In this document: positions 45,135 to 54,318 of the stretch, piece after piece | Layout: every line of letters starts with the position of its first letter | Numbering within the stretch: the first letter of the stretch is position 1 | NCBI GenBank assembly: GCA_934101425.1 | Contig: CAKOQQ010000003.1 | Location: 85,040 to 149,039, forward strand | Source: an uncultured Bacilli bacterium | GTDB taxonomy: Bacteria; Bacillota_I; Bacilli_A; RF39; UBA660 | Reading direction: 5' to 3' | DNA length: 64,000 bases | Made by a program: the position numbers and the translations under genes | The notes under the pieces: model-generated | Databases searched by the model: none | Told to the model about the DNA's origin: nothing | What the model saw: only the letters and a program-made list of their open reading frames with translations

Positions 45135-46583
45135 ATGTTAGATAATAAAATAGAAAAAATTATAGATACTGTAACTAAAATGAATAATAGTAGTTCTGAT
45201 ATAACAAGTAGAATATTAAATATCAAAAATAAAAAAATAGGTTATATATTTTTAGATAGTACCGCTAGTGATGATAAAATTGGAAACATAATATTAGAGA
45301 ATATTAAAAAAAATGAAATACATTTTTACACTAACATATATAATTATTTAAAAAATAATATAAAAGGTGCTAAAACAAAAGAAGTTACAACATATGATGA
45401 TTTATTTTATCATTTAGCTAGTGGATTTATATGCATATTAGTAAATAATACAAGAAAAGCATTCTTAGTAGAAACTAAAGCTAATCTAGATAGATCTATT
45501 ACGGATTCAACAACAGAATCAATAATTAGAGGAGCTAAAGATTCATTTAATGAAAATTTTAATGCTAATATTGGATTAATAAGAAAAAGACTAAAAGATA
45601 AAAATTTTATAGTAAGTGAATTAAAGGTTGGAAAAAGATCACTAACTAAAGTTGGTGTTATGTATGTAAAAGATATTGCTAAAAAAGAAAATGTAGATAA
45701 AATTATTAACAAAATAAAAAATATAAATATAGATGCTATTCTAGATAGTGGTTATATTAGAGATTTTTTAATAAAGGATACTAAAAATGTCTTTCCTATG
45801 GTAATAAGTACTGAAAAACCAGACTTAGTAACACAAAACTTATTAGAAGGTAAAATCGCTATCTTAGTTGAAAATAGTCCGTTTGTTATTATATTACCAG
45901 CCACCTTATTAGACTTCTTTAAACCAATAGAAGATAACTATGAGAAAGCTATCAATGTATCATTTTCTAAAATAGTTAGATTATTAGCCTTTGTAATAAC
46001 TATTATTACACCAGCCATTTATATAGCAATTACTACTTATAATATACAAATAATACCTAATGAATTACTAATATCATTAGCAGTGCAAAGAGAAGGAGTA
46101 CCATTTACTACAGCATTTGAGGTAATACTTTTACTTACGGCATTTGAAATACTTAGAGAAGGAGATATAAGAATGCCAGAGACATTCGGAAACTCAATTA
46201 GTATAGTAGGTGTATTAGTACTTGGAGATGCCGCAGTATCAGCAGGAATAGTGTCACCTATTGTAATAATTGTAATAGGTATGACTTCAATTACTAGTCT
46301 TTTATTCACCGATATAGATATGGTTAATGCGTATAGATATTGGAGAATAATATTTATGCTATTTGCTATGATACTTGGTATATATGGCTTTATGATAGTT
46401 TCATTTATATTTATAATTAAACTATCTAGTTTAACATCACTTAATGTCCCTTATTTATATCCATTAGTATCAAATGATAAAAATATAGCATCTAGTATTG
46501 TACAATTACCAAAAGATAAAATAAAAAGAAGAAGTCCTAAATTAACAAATAATATTTTTCGGAGTGATAACAATGAAAACTAA
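45135..46583 (+). CDS. gerA: Spore germination protein, GerA family A subunit
   Basis: The 482-residue protein belongs to the GerA/GerKA family, the largest subunit of the nutrient receptor in the spore inner membrane. The N-terminal soluble part (to about residue 270) contains the family blocks DGKIAIL-like (EGKIAILVENSPFVIILPATLLDFF) and the C-terminal part has about five membrane helices, including the motif EGDIRMPETFGNSISIVGVLVLGDAAVSAGIVSP. An earlier GTG at 45126 is not used: it lies within the GGTGA ribosome site of the ATG at 45135. Order gerA-gerC-gerB with overlaps implies one operon. Confidence 0.95.
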   Translation: MLDNKIEKIIDTVTKMNNSSSDITSRILNIKNKKIGYIFLDSTASDDKIGNIILENIKKNEIHFYTNIYNYLKNNIKGAKTKEVTTYDDLFYHLASGFICILVNNTRKAFLVETKANLDRSITDSTTESIIRGAKDSFNENFNANIGLIRKRLKDKNFIVSELKVGKRSLTKVGVMYVKDIAKKENVDKIINKIKNINIDAILDSGYIRDFLIKDTKNVFPMVISTEKPDLVTQNLLEGKIAILVENSPFVIILPATLLDFFKPIEDNYEKAINVSFSKIVRLLAFVITIITPAIYIAITTYNIQIIPNELLISLAVQREGVPFTTAFEVILLLTAFEILREGDIRMPETFGNSISIVGVLVLGDAAVSAGIVSPIVIIVIGMTSITSLLFTDIDMVNAYRYWRIIFMLFAMILGIYGFMIVSFIFIIKLSSLTSLNVPYLYPLVSNDKNIASSIVQLPKDKIKRRSPKLTNNIFRSDNNEN

Positions 46584-47706
46584 ATTAATTATTTTTATAT
46601 CTTTATTATTCATATTAACAGGTTGTTATAATTATAGTGAATTAAATGAACTAGCTATTGCTAATGGGATATCAATAGACTATAAAGATAATAAATACAT
46701 CGTAAGTATTCTTATGGCAAATAGTCATAAAGATACAAATAACACAAGTGAAAATCAAGCTTCTACATCATTATTTCAAGGTGAAGGCTCTACAATTGAC
46801 GAAGCTATTACATCACTAGAATTAACATTACCTAAAAAATTATATTTAGGCCATGTTAATATAATTGTACTTGATTATAATTATGCAGAAAAAGGGTTAT
46901 ATGATTTTTTTGATTATGCTACTAAGAATTCCGAATTAATAAAAAAACTGTGTGTAGTTATATCTAAAGATACAGAGGCATATAAAGTACTTGCAACACT
47001 ATCGCCATTAGAGATGTTTTCGTCTAAAAATATAATTACTAATATAGATACAACTAATAAAAGTGTAGGGACAATCTATAACGTAAAATTAAGTGAAGTA
47101 TTATATAAATATTTAGAAAAAGGAATGGAATTTATAATTCCTACAGTTACAATAAAAGGTAGTAGTGATGACGCTATTAAAGAAGATAACATTAAAGATC
47201 CTATATCAAAAGCTCATTTAAATGTTCTTACATTTTCTATTTTTAAAAATGATAAAATAGTTGATATAGTATCTATAAATGAATCAAAAGGAATAAATAT
47301 TTTAACTAATAAAACTACAAACTTAAAAATCATGAAAGATAATTATTCTGCAACATTAAATAGTATAAAATGTAAATTAGATTATAAAGATAATAAAATA
47401 AATATAAAAGTTAAATTTTCATATGTAATAAATTCTATTAAAGATATAGATATTACAAATAAAAATGAAAAAGATAAATTAACAAAAGAAATAGAGCGTG
47501 AAGTACATAGTTATATAAAAGAAGCTATAGATATTACAGTAAATAAAAATACAGATTCTATCGGATTTGGTAACTTAATATATAAACATAAACCAAAATA
47601 TTATGAAAGCATTAAAGATGATTATTTAAATAACTTAGATTTTAATATAGAAGTTAAAGGAAGTTTAGAGTCAATTGGTGTAGCAAAAAATATAAAGGAG
47701 AAATAA
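46573..47706 (+). CDS. gerC: Spore germination lipoprotein, GerC family
   Basis: The 377-residue protein has a lipoprotein signal peptide with lipobox ILTGC (Cys about 18) and then the GerC N-terminal block YNYSELNELAIANGISIDY. Family domain blocks follow: LTLPKKLYLGHVNIIVLDYNYAEKGLYDFFDYATKNSE. It is the lipid-anchored subunit of the germinant receptor. The ATG at 46573 has a GGAGTGA site; the earlier GTG at 46564 lies in that site. It overlaps the end of gerA by 11 bases. Confidence 0.93.
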   Translation: MKTKLIIFISLLFILTGCYNYSELNELAIANGISIDYKDNKYIVSILMANSHKDTNNTSENQASTSLFQGEGSTIDEAITSLELTLPKKLYLGHVNIIVLDYNYAEKGLYDFFDYATKNSELIKKLCVVISKDTEAYKVLATLSPLEMFSSKNIITNIDTTNKSVGTIYNVKLSEVLYKYLEKGMEFIIPTVTIKGSSDDAIKEDNIKDPISKAHLNVLTFSIFKNDKIVDIVSINESKGINILTNKTTNLKIMKDNYSATLNSIKCKLDYKDNKINIKVKFSYVINSIKDIDITNKNEKDKLTKEIEREVHSYIKEAIDITVNKNTDSIGFGNLIYKHKPKYYESIKDDYLNNLDFNIEVKGSLESIGVAKNIKEK

Positions 47707-47707
47707 T

Positions 47708-48790
47708 ATGAGAGATAATATATTTGACTATGCAGTTTTAATCTATTTTATGGTAAGAAGCTTATTTTTTAATATCTTTTTTAGTAAAATATTATCCTTT
47801 TCTAAACAAGATACATGTATATCTATAATTTTAGGAATTATAATAAGTATTCCAATACTGCTTATCTATAATAAAGTTAAAGATAATAAAATAGATTCAT
47901 TTACTAAAAATAAATCTATTTTTAAATATTATAAAATTGCTAATAGTTTAATAATTATAACTACCCTTATGTTAGCAACATACTTATTTTGGAATATGAC
48001 TAATTTTGTAAGTGTTCATCTATTATATGATACACCTAAAATAATAATTATTATCTTTTTTGTAATACCTATTATATACACATTATTTAAAGATATAGAG
48101 GCTTTATATAGAGGAAAAGTTATAATGTTTTATATATCTATTTTAATGTTTACATTAAGTTATATATTTCTAATACCCAATATAAAATTAGATAATCTTA
48201 TGCCCATATTTTATAATAGCAATATCTTAATAAGCACTATGTTCTATGTAATATATATAGTACTACCATTTTATACATTATTACTATTTCCTAAAAATAC
48301 TATTAAAAATTTTACTATAAAAAAAATAATTACTTATAATATATTATTTGAAATAGTAATTTTTATAGTATCATTTAATGTTATAAGTATTTATGGTGTT
48401 AATTTATCATTATTTTTAAATATACCAGAATATCATTTATTAAAAAAAATAAGTTTTGCAGAAACCTTAAATAGAATAGATACTATATTATCTATTCAAT
48501 GGCTATTTGACTATTTTGTAACTATAACATTTTTCATCTACTATTTATTAAGAGGATTAATAACAACATTTAAAGTAAATTATAAAATATCTCTTATAAT
48601 AATAATTACAATAATAGTATTTATAACAAATATATTAAACTATAATATTATTAACATATTATTTTTATACATATTACCAACATTTATAGTAATATCTTAT
48701 TTTATAATACCTTTAATTGCATTAAAAAAAGGACATAGTCCTTTATATAAAGTTTATAACAACGAATATGCTAGCAGCAACCATGAATAA
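47708..48790 (+). CDS. gerB: Spore germination permease, GerB family
   Basis: The 360-residue protein has about ten membrane helices and the GerB layout of an amino acid permease-like fold (APC group), though the sequence is very AT-biased and rich in Ile, Phe and Asn. A recognisable block is PEYHLLKKISFAETLNRIDTILSIQWLFDYF, near residue 240, a region conserved in GerKB proteins. It is the transport-like subunit that binds the germinant. It begins 1 base after gerC with an AAGGAG site. Its 3' end overlaps the convergent gene at 48743-49459 by 48 bases. Confidence 0.9.
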   Translation: MRDNIFDYAVLIYFMVRSLFFNIFFSKILSFSKQDTCISIILGIIISIPILLIYNKVKDNKIDSFTKNKSIFKYYKIANSLIIITTLMLATYLFWNMTNFVSVHLLYDTPKIIIIIFFVIPIIYTLFKDIEALYRGKVIMFYISILMFTLSYIFLIPNIKLDNLMPIFYNSNILISTMFYVIYIVLPFYTLLLFPKNTIKNFTIKKIITYNILFEIVIFIVSFNVISIYGVNLSLFLNIPEYHLLKKISFAETLNRIDTILSIQWLFDYFVTITFFIYYLLRGLITTFKVNYKISLIIIITIIVFITNILNYNIINILFLYILPTFIVISYFIIPLIALKKGHSPLYKVYNNEYASSNHE

Positions 48791-49459
48791 TAATATTAAA
48801 ATAAGTAACACTTTAATAACTTTATTATCTTTTTGTAAATTAGTATTTATATCTTTCAATTCTTCAAAATCATTTGAAGTAAATCCTAAACTAGAAGTAT
48901 AAAAAGATTTATCAATTTCTTCTGTTTCTTCTTTTACTCTAGAAACTGTTTTAGTAGCTTCTAAATCACTAAATAAATCTAAGCTAAGTTCTTTGTCATT
49001 AAGCTTATTTAGTGCACTAGTATTATTAACATCATCAATCATCTTTTTTAATTCTTCTTTTTGTTCTTCTTCTTTTAATTTTTCTTTGATATCAATACCT
49101 TTTAATATATCATATTCCGTATTTCTTAAACTTCTTAATTTATCTGGTTCTTCTTCTCTCGTAGTTTTTGCTTTATCAAGAATATCTCGTAAATCATACT
49201 TTTTATCATCATCAAGTTCAAAATTAGGAATATCAATTTGTGATTCTTTTTTTACAATATGAAATTCGTTATCGTCTTCTTTTTTTAGTAATTCTCTAAG
49301 TTTATCTAAGTTAACTTCATTAGGTTTTACTTTTGTAACATTTTCCTTTACATCTTCATACCCTTTTTTATACATAGAATCATATATATCTTTATTACGA
49401 ATACTTCTTGTATTTTCTTCTTCAGTAACATCTCTATATTTATTAACTCTACTCTCCAT
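48743..49459 (-). CDS. Tail-anchored membrane protein of unknown function
   Basis: The 238-residue protein is strongly charged (many Lys, Glu and Asp) for its first 210 residues, with predicted disordered and coiled-coil stretches such as IDIKEKLKEEEQKEELKKMID. It ends in one hydrophobic helix (VIKVLLILILLFMVAASIFVVINFI) with no residues after it, so it is tail-anchored facing the cytoplasm. I do not recognise the family. Its size and charge resemble small scaffold proteins of cell division or the envelope. The start has a GAGGTGATTC site. It overlaps gerB in convergent orientation, with no terminator visible between them. Confidence 0.65.
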   Translation of the reverse strand: MESRVNKYRDVTEEENTRSIRNKDIYDSMYKKGYEDVKENVTKVKPNEVNLDKLRELLKKEDDNEFHIVKKESQIDIPNFELDDDKKYDLRDILDKAKTTREEEPDKLRSLRNTEYDILKGIDIKEKLKEEEQKEELKKMIDDVNNTSALNKLNDKELSLDLFSDLEATKTVSRVKEETEEIDKSFYTSSLGFTSNDFEELKDINTNLQKDNKVIKVLLILILLFMVAASIFVVINFI

Positions 49460-49559
49460 AGAATCACCTCATTATTATCATAACATATTTAAGAAAGTTA
49501 TAAAACAATTTCTTGATTTTTTCATTCTATTTTACTATAATTAATGTCAAGGAGGATAT

Positions 49560-49754
49560 ATGAAAGTAAAAGTTAATAAAGATTTATGCATTGGTTGCGG
49601 AGCTTGTCAAGCTATTGCAAATGATGTTTTTGAAATAGGAGATGACGGACAAGCTTTTGTTAAAGTTGAAGAAATTCCGGAAGATAAAACAGAAGAAGTA
49701 GTAGATGCTGTAGAAGGTTGTCCTGTTAATGCAATTACTAAAAATGAAGATTAA
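49560..49754 (+). CDS. Single-cluster ferredoxin
   Basis: The 64-residue protein has one [4Fe-4S] cluster set: CIGCGAC (Cys11, 14, 17) and CPVNAI (Cys about 55) with an intervening segment AIANDVFEIGDDGQAFVKVEE typical of the Bacillus-type ferredoxin with a large loop. It carries electrons in the cytoplasm; the partner is not visible here. An AAGGAGGATAT site precedes the ATG. The gene is on its own with a strong hairpin terminator shared with the convergent wall protein. Confidence 0.94.
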   Translation: MKVKVNKDLCIGCGACQAIANDVFEIGDDGQAFVKVEEIPEDKTEEVVDAVEGCPVNAITKNED

Positions 49755-49779
49755 AAAAAGAGATTTTATCTCTTTTTTT
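49753..49779. terminator. Bidirectional terminator between the ferredoxin and the wall protein
   Basis: The stem AAAAAAAGAGAT/ATCTCTTTTTTT with a 3-base loop serves both converging genes. Confidence 0.85.
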
Positions 49780-52700
49780 AATTATTAAAATTCTTTCTAT
49801 ATTTATATGCCAGTAATAATCCAGATAAACAAATTATTGAAAGAGCTGTATATAATAGTATATCATCACTTGTTTGTGGATTTAATGTATCTGTGTAAGC
49901 TACTGCATAAGTAGAAAATTTATCTGTTTTAAAAGTAACGTATAAGCCATCACTTGATACTACTGCAGGAATACTTTCATATACTCCATCATGTTCTCTA
50001 ATTATATAATAAGTTCTATTATATTTTTTATTAGTATTTTGATATTCACTTGGTAATGCTATTGTAATATTCATTTTATCATTTAATTCTTTTAAATTAC
50101 CAATTTTAGTATTTGAATTTTTTTCATATATTCCAATACTTATATCAAAATATCCAATTATTTTAGAATCTTTATTTAATTTGCTTATAATATTTTCTTT
50201 TACTTCATCACTTGGAGTTATAGCATCTACTTCTACTTTAATATCAACATTTTTATTAGCAATTACATCTTTTAATTCTTCATTACTTTCTATAGATGAA
50301 ATAATAATATCTTTTGCTTCTTCTCTAGAAGTAACACCAATAGTAATTTCATCTACTTTTTTATTTTCTTCAATTACATTTATTTCTATATCTCTATCAT
50401 ATGCTTCAACATACCATCTATTATTTTCTACTCTATAATAATAGTTATCAGCAATTAAATTAGATATATCAGTATTATAGTTACCACCTTTTAATAACTT
50501 AGTAAGTGCTAAACTATTATCAGCTAAACCTGTTTCTTTATTATAAGCATAACTTCCAACAGCACTAGCATTTATACTATTAAATGTACCACCAGTTATA
50601 TTTATAACAGGAGAAGTTGAAAAACTGTTATCAACTACTAAAGCATCCCCGGTAGCATAATAACCATTTCCATCATATTTATATTCACTTTTTTCTCCTG
50701 TACCTGTAATTATGCCATCAGTAACATTTAAAATACCTGTTTTTATATAAATTGCTGAAGAGCCTGTAACATTACCTTCTATATTCCATGTAGCATATCC
50801 AGGCGCATAAATTGTACCATTTAATTTAGCTGTTTTAGTTATATTGAATACTGGACCATTTTCATTAGAAATTTCATATTGTCCATTAACATATAATGAA
50901 GTTACAGCATTAATTCTACCATCTATTGTAACATTAACACCGTATTTATCTTTTCCTAAAGAAGTGTACATAGCCACCCCGATTGCATTTAATGCATTAA
51001 CTGTAACATTTTCCCCTATCACTAATTTTGTATGATCTTGTTCAAAAATATTGTCCGTCCCTCTTACATAAAACATGACTTCATTACCAGTATAGTTTAT
51101 AGTTCCTTTACCACTTAAATATAATTTTGCTCCATTAATTTCTATCCCTTGCGGATTAGACTTTTTTTCGCCAGTAAAAGTTATAACGTGTTCATTTAAA
51201 TCTAAATAATATGTGCCACTAGTATATTTTTCACTAGATGTCTTTTTAATATCTTTTAACAATTTAGCTGGGTTTTCCTTTGTTGCATTTGCTGCTGCTA
51301 CTTTATAGGAAGTATAATAATATCCATTACTAACTGCTTCAACTAAATCGTCCTTATAAACAGTTTCTAAATCACCATATGAGCTATCTTTAGTTTTATA
51401 TAAATGATATCCTTCTAAAATTGATTTTTTTATACTTGATGAATATTTAAATGATCCACCACTAATTTCAGATATAGTTCCATTATTAATAATTTCTCCT
51501 AATATTATACCTTTATCGATTTTTGTTATAGTAGAATTATTAGTTAAATGGCCACTAATAACACCATTACTTTGAATATTTAGTATTCCATCATTTACAA
51601 CACTACCAACTCTTGTTCTAATATTAATTGTACCATTATTTATAATATCTGATTCTAAATTATACATTGTTGTAAGAGTTCCATTATTTATTACTTTTTT
51701 AACTTTTTTTCTACTTTTATTATTTAATACTATATTCTTTCCTTTAGGAATTGTTATTTCTTCTATATCCGACATAATAGTAATTGTAGTTTTTTTATTT
51801 TCTTCTACATCATTAATAGCATCAGATATTTTAAAATATCCAATATTATTTATTCTAGCTTCATATTTTCCATCTACAACTTCATAAAAACCAGAGTTTT
51901 CGTTTAATTTAAAAACTTTGCCTTCTTTTATAAATTGTGCTGATGGTGCTACTTTATATTTTCCAGCAGTTATTGTATTTTCAGAAACAGCAACTTTATT
52001 ATAAAATTCACCATCATTTATAATCCACTTAGCACCACTTCCATATATATTATATGAAGTAGATTTATCATTTGTTTTTATAATAACATTATTTATGGTA
52101 ATAACACTACCATTATCTGAATTGTTATTTGTTTTAATACCATATATTGTTTTATCTTTAATACTAGATAAGTCTATAATAGAATTACCACTTATTTCTA
52201 CATCTGAAGAACCAGAAATTGCAATAGCATTAAATGCACTAGATATTTCTGACTTTATTAATACGTTATTTAATTTAAGTTCAGCATTTCCAATAGATAA
52301 ACAAGTTCCACCTACTTTACTTCTTATGTAAATATTAGTATCATTTATACCATACCTTATCTTATCATTTTTAACATAATTAATAATTAGGGAATTAGCT
52401 TTTTCATTTAAAGATAAATTAACCTGATCAGTATAAAAAGCACCATTAACTACATATATCATATAAGAGGTATTCTTTGAAGTGTAATTAATATCAACAT
52501 CAGAAAAAACTAAAATACCATCTACATTAAATGCATAACTACCTGTACTAGCATATGTGTTAACTAAATTAAATTCTCCCGTTTTTCCACTATTCCTTAT
52601 AGAAAATTCACTTTTTATAATATTAAAAGCTTTATCAGAAGAAAAATTATAAGTTAAATTATGTCCATTTAAATCAATATTAAGCTCTTTTTTGATATCA

Positions 52701-52882
52701 ATAATATTATCGGTGGTATAATCAATATCATTATTTAGTTCAATAGTATCACCAGCTTGATAAGAATTAAGTCCTTCCAATAATTCATCTTCATTATTAA
52801 CAGATATCGTTTTTGCAAATGTACTAGATGGAAATAATATCATTGCAAAAACTATCATAAACAAATATACCCTCTTTTTCAT
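49778..52882 (-). CDS. Large wall-anchored surface protein, beta-helix like, with NPQTS sorting motif
   Basis: The 1034-residue protein starts with a signal peptide (MKKRVYLFMIVFAMILFPSSTFA). The mature part (to about 840) is rich in short beta-strand/Asn-Gly turns such as NNDIDYTTDN, GTLTTMYNLESD and SNGVISGHLTNNS, the look of a right-handed beta-helix or pectate-lyase-like fold. After an alpha/beta domain (about 850-985) the end is NPQTSDDILLYTALSIICLSGLLLAYKYRKNF: an NPQTS sortase-type motif, a membrane helix and a basic tail. The motif differs from LPxTG and resembles those used by class B-like sortases. The ATG at 52882 has a GGGAGGAATT site; a GTG at 52894 overlaps it. Confidence 0.8.
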   Translation of the reverse strand: MKKRVYLFMIVFAMILFPSSTFAKTISVNNEDELLEGLNSYQAGDTIELNNDIDYTTDNIIDIKKELNIDLNGHNLTYNFSSDKAFNIIKSEFSIRNSGKTGEFNLVNTYASTGSYAFNVDGILVFSDVDINYTSKNTSYMIYVVNGAFYTDQVNLSLNEKANSLIINYVKNDKIRYGINDTNIYIRSKVGGTCLSIGNAELKLNNVLIKSEISSAFNAIAISGSSDVEISGNSIIDLSSIKDKTIYGIKTNNNSDNGSVITINNVIIKTNDKSTSYNIYGSGAKWIINDGEFYNKVAVSENTITAGKYKVAPSAQFIKEGKVFKLNENSGFYEVVDGKYEARINNIGYFKISDAINDVEENKKTTITIMSDIEEITIPKGKNIVLNNKSRKKVKKVINNGTLTTMYNLESDIINNGTINIRTRVGSVVNDGILNIQSNGVISGHLTNNSTITKIDKGIILGEIINNGTISEISGGSFKYSSSIKKSILEGYHLYKTKDSSYGDLETVYKDDLVEAVSNGYYYTSYKVAAANATKENPAKLLKDIKKTSSEKYTSGTYYLDLNEHVITFTGEKKSNPQGIEINGAKLYLSGKGTINYTGNEVMFYVRGTDNIFEQDHTKLVIGENVTVNALNAIGVAMYTSLGKDKYGVNVTIDGRINAVTSLYVNGQYEISNENGPVFNITKTAKLNGTIYAPGYATWNIEGNVTGSSAIYIKTGILNVTDGIITGTGEKSEYKYDGNGYYATGDALVVDNSFSTSPVINITGGTFNSINASAVGSYAYNKETGLADNSLALTKLLKGGNYNTDISNLIADNYYYRVENNRWYVEAYDRDIEINVIEENKKVDEITIGVTSREEAKDIIISSIESNEELKDVIANKNVDIKVEVDAITPSDEVKENIISKLNKDSKIIGYFDISIGIYEKNSNTKIGNLKELNDKMNITIALPSEYQNTNKKYNRTYYIIREHDGVYESIPAVVSSDGLYVTFKTDKFSTYAVAYTDTLNPQTSDDILLYTALSIICLSGLLLAYKYRKNFNN

Positions 52883-52986
52883 AATTCCTCCCACTATAAA
52901 TATACACCTTTTTTTAATACATAATATCGAAAAAAGGCGACACCACCTAAAATTTACATTTTTTTACGCTTTTTTGTTGTTTATTG

Positions 52987-53015
52987 TTGACTTTTCCGAA
53001 ATCGAAAGATATTAT
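52987..53015 (+). promoter_or_regulatory. Promoter of the prepilin B (DGR target) gene
   Basis: TTGACT (52987-52992) and TATTAT (53010-53015) are 17 bases apart on the plus strand, 28 bases before the ATG. Confidence 0.8.
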
Positions 53016-53043
53016 TAAAATAATAAGATAATAGGAGGAGTTT

Positions 53044-54288
53044 ATGAATAAAAAAGGCTTTACTTTAGTAGAGTTACTAGGAGTACTTGTAGTACTTAGT
53101 GTTATCCTTATGATAGCATTTCCATTAATTACTACATATATTAATAAAACTAAACAAAAATCATATGACACACAAATGGAAATAATTATGACAGGACTTA
53201 AAAACTATGCAATTGAACATAAAGAAGTATTACCAGTAAATGATGCTGATTATGTAACATTTACATTAGGTCAGTTAAAATCACTAGGAATAGTAAATAA
53301 TAGTGTAGTAAATCCATTAGATGGCAAGGAAATAGATGATTCTATGGAATTTAAAATAATAAAAAATGGAAGTAAATATACTTATCAAATAGTAGAAAGT
53401 TCAATATTATCTAGAGATGATAAAAATCACACTCCATATATAACATTAAATGGTCATATATTAAACTATATAGATGTAGATAGTACATATACTGAACTTG
53501 GAGCATCAGCAACTGATTATGATGGAAATCCCTTAAATGTTACAATTTCCACATCTAACTTAGATGTAAATACTATAGGTATATATCAAATAAAATATGA
53601 AGTAAAAGACTCTAATAATACTAAATCATACGCTATAAGAACTGTTATAGTAGGAGAATCTAAAATACTAGCTAATGGAACAGTAGTATACTATAATCCA
53701 GAAACAAATAAGAAATGCACAAGCGCTGAAGCGGTAAGCACTACAGGAACAAAAACCGGATGTATGAAGTGGTATGTATTTAATGATGAAGGAAATAATA
53801 CAGTTAATTTACTACTAGATCATAATACAACAGCAAAAGTTGCATGGGCATCAAGTGGAAAAAATGCCAATGGTCCAGTTGAAGTAAAAACACAATTAGA
53901 AAATGATATAGCTTCTTGGAATGGTGCTGTTAAAAGTACAGCTAGACTAATAGAAGCAAGTGAAATAGCAAAAATAACAGGATATCCAAATTGGAATAAT
54001 AACCGTTATTACTTCCATACAAATTCAAATACAGAATACAAAGGAGCAGCAGGAACAAACAGATATGCATGGCTATTTGATAATACAAGAGAATGTACAA
54101 CATATGGATGTAATGTAGCAGATTCTAGTACTTATGGATACTGGACAAACACTGCATATTCCGGCTATTCTTACCACGCTTTGATCGTGAAATGCAATGG
54201 CTACTTGAGCAGCAGCCACGTGGTTAATGCAGACAACTACGGTGTTCGCCCAGTTATCACTGTAAGTAGATCTATAATATCTAAATAA
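53044..54288 (+). CDS. Prepilin-like protein with Ig-like and lectin-like domains; likely DGR target (paralogue B)
   Basis: The 414-residue protein has a class III prepilin signal (KKGFTLVELLGVLVVLSVI), a helical pilin stem to about residue 135, an Ig-like DUF5011-type domain (about 136-210; HTPYITLNGHILNYIDVDS, YQIKYEVKDSNNT) and a C-terminal domain from about 215 (LANGTVVYYNPETNKKC to GVRPVITVSRSIISK). The last domain matches paralogue A except in a short block before GVRPV. That block is rich in G+C and in NNC codons (see 54160-54265), suggesting it is the variable region of a diversity-generating retroelement. The protein is likely displayed on the surface by a type IV pilus or pseudopilus system encoded elsewhere. 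AGGAGGAG site before the ATG. Confidence 0.8.
   Translation: MNKKGFTLVELLGVLVVLSVILMIAFPLITTYINKTKQKSYDTQMEIIMTGLKNYAIEHKEVLPVNDADYVTFTLGQLKSLGIVNNSVVNPLDGKEIDDSMEFKIIKNGSKYTYQIVESSILSRDDKNHTPYITLNGHILNYIDVDSTYTELGASATDYDGNPLNVTISTSNLDVNTIGIYQIKYEVKDSNNTKSYAIRTVIVGESKILANGTVVYYNPETNKKCTSAEAVSTTGTKTGCMKWYVFNDEGNNTVNLLLDHNTTAKVAWASSGKNANGPVEVKTQLENDIASWNGAVKSTARLIEASEIAKITGYPNWNNNRYYFHTNSNTEYKGAAGTNRYAWLFDNTRECTTYGCNVADSSTYGYWTNTAYSGYSYHALIVKCNGYLSSSHVVNADNYGVRPVITVSRSIISK
54160..54265 (+). other. Candidate variable region (VR) of a diversity-generating retroelement
   Basis: From codon 373 of the prepilin B gene the G+C content rises to near 50% and 17 of 35 codons end in C, against few in the rest of this AT-rich gene. 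The codons TAC, CAC, ATC, TGC, TAC, AGC, AGC, AGC, CAC, GAC, AAC and TAC can each arise from AAC by changes at its adenines, as expected from adenine-specific mutagenic copying of a template repeat. The block encodes the segment between WTNTAYSG and VITVSRS, where DGR variable regions lie in lectin-fold targets. No template repeat is visible in the window. Confidence 0.65.
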
Positions 54289-54318
54289 AAAAGTTATATG
54301 TTTCCATATAACTTTTTT
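54287..54318. terminator. Bidirectional terminator between prepilin B and rluB
   Basis: A perfect 14-bp stem (AAAAAAGTTATATG with its complement) with a 4-base loop serves both converging genes. Being close after the candidate VR, it could also play the part of the hairpin that promotes DGR homing in phage systems. Confidence 0.85.

Noticed and set aside
49778..54300. DGR reverse transcriptase or template repeat near the variable region
   Set aside because: No frame with reverse transcriptase motifs and no AAC-rich copy of 54160-54265 was found in the window; they must lie elsewhere if they exist.
54287..54318. Dedicated DGR homing hairpin
   Set aside because: The hairpin has flanking A and T runs and lies between two converging genes, so a terminator explains it; the homing role is only a possibility.
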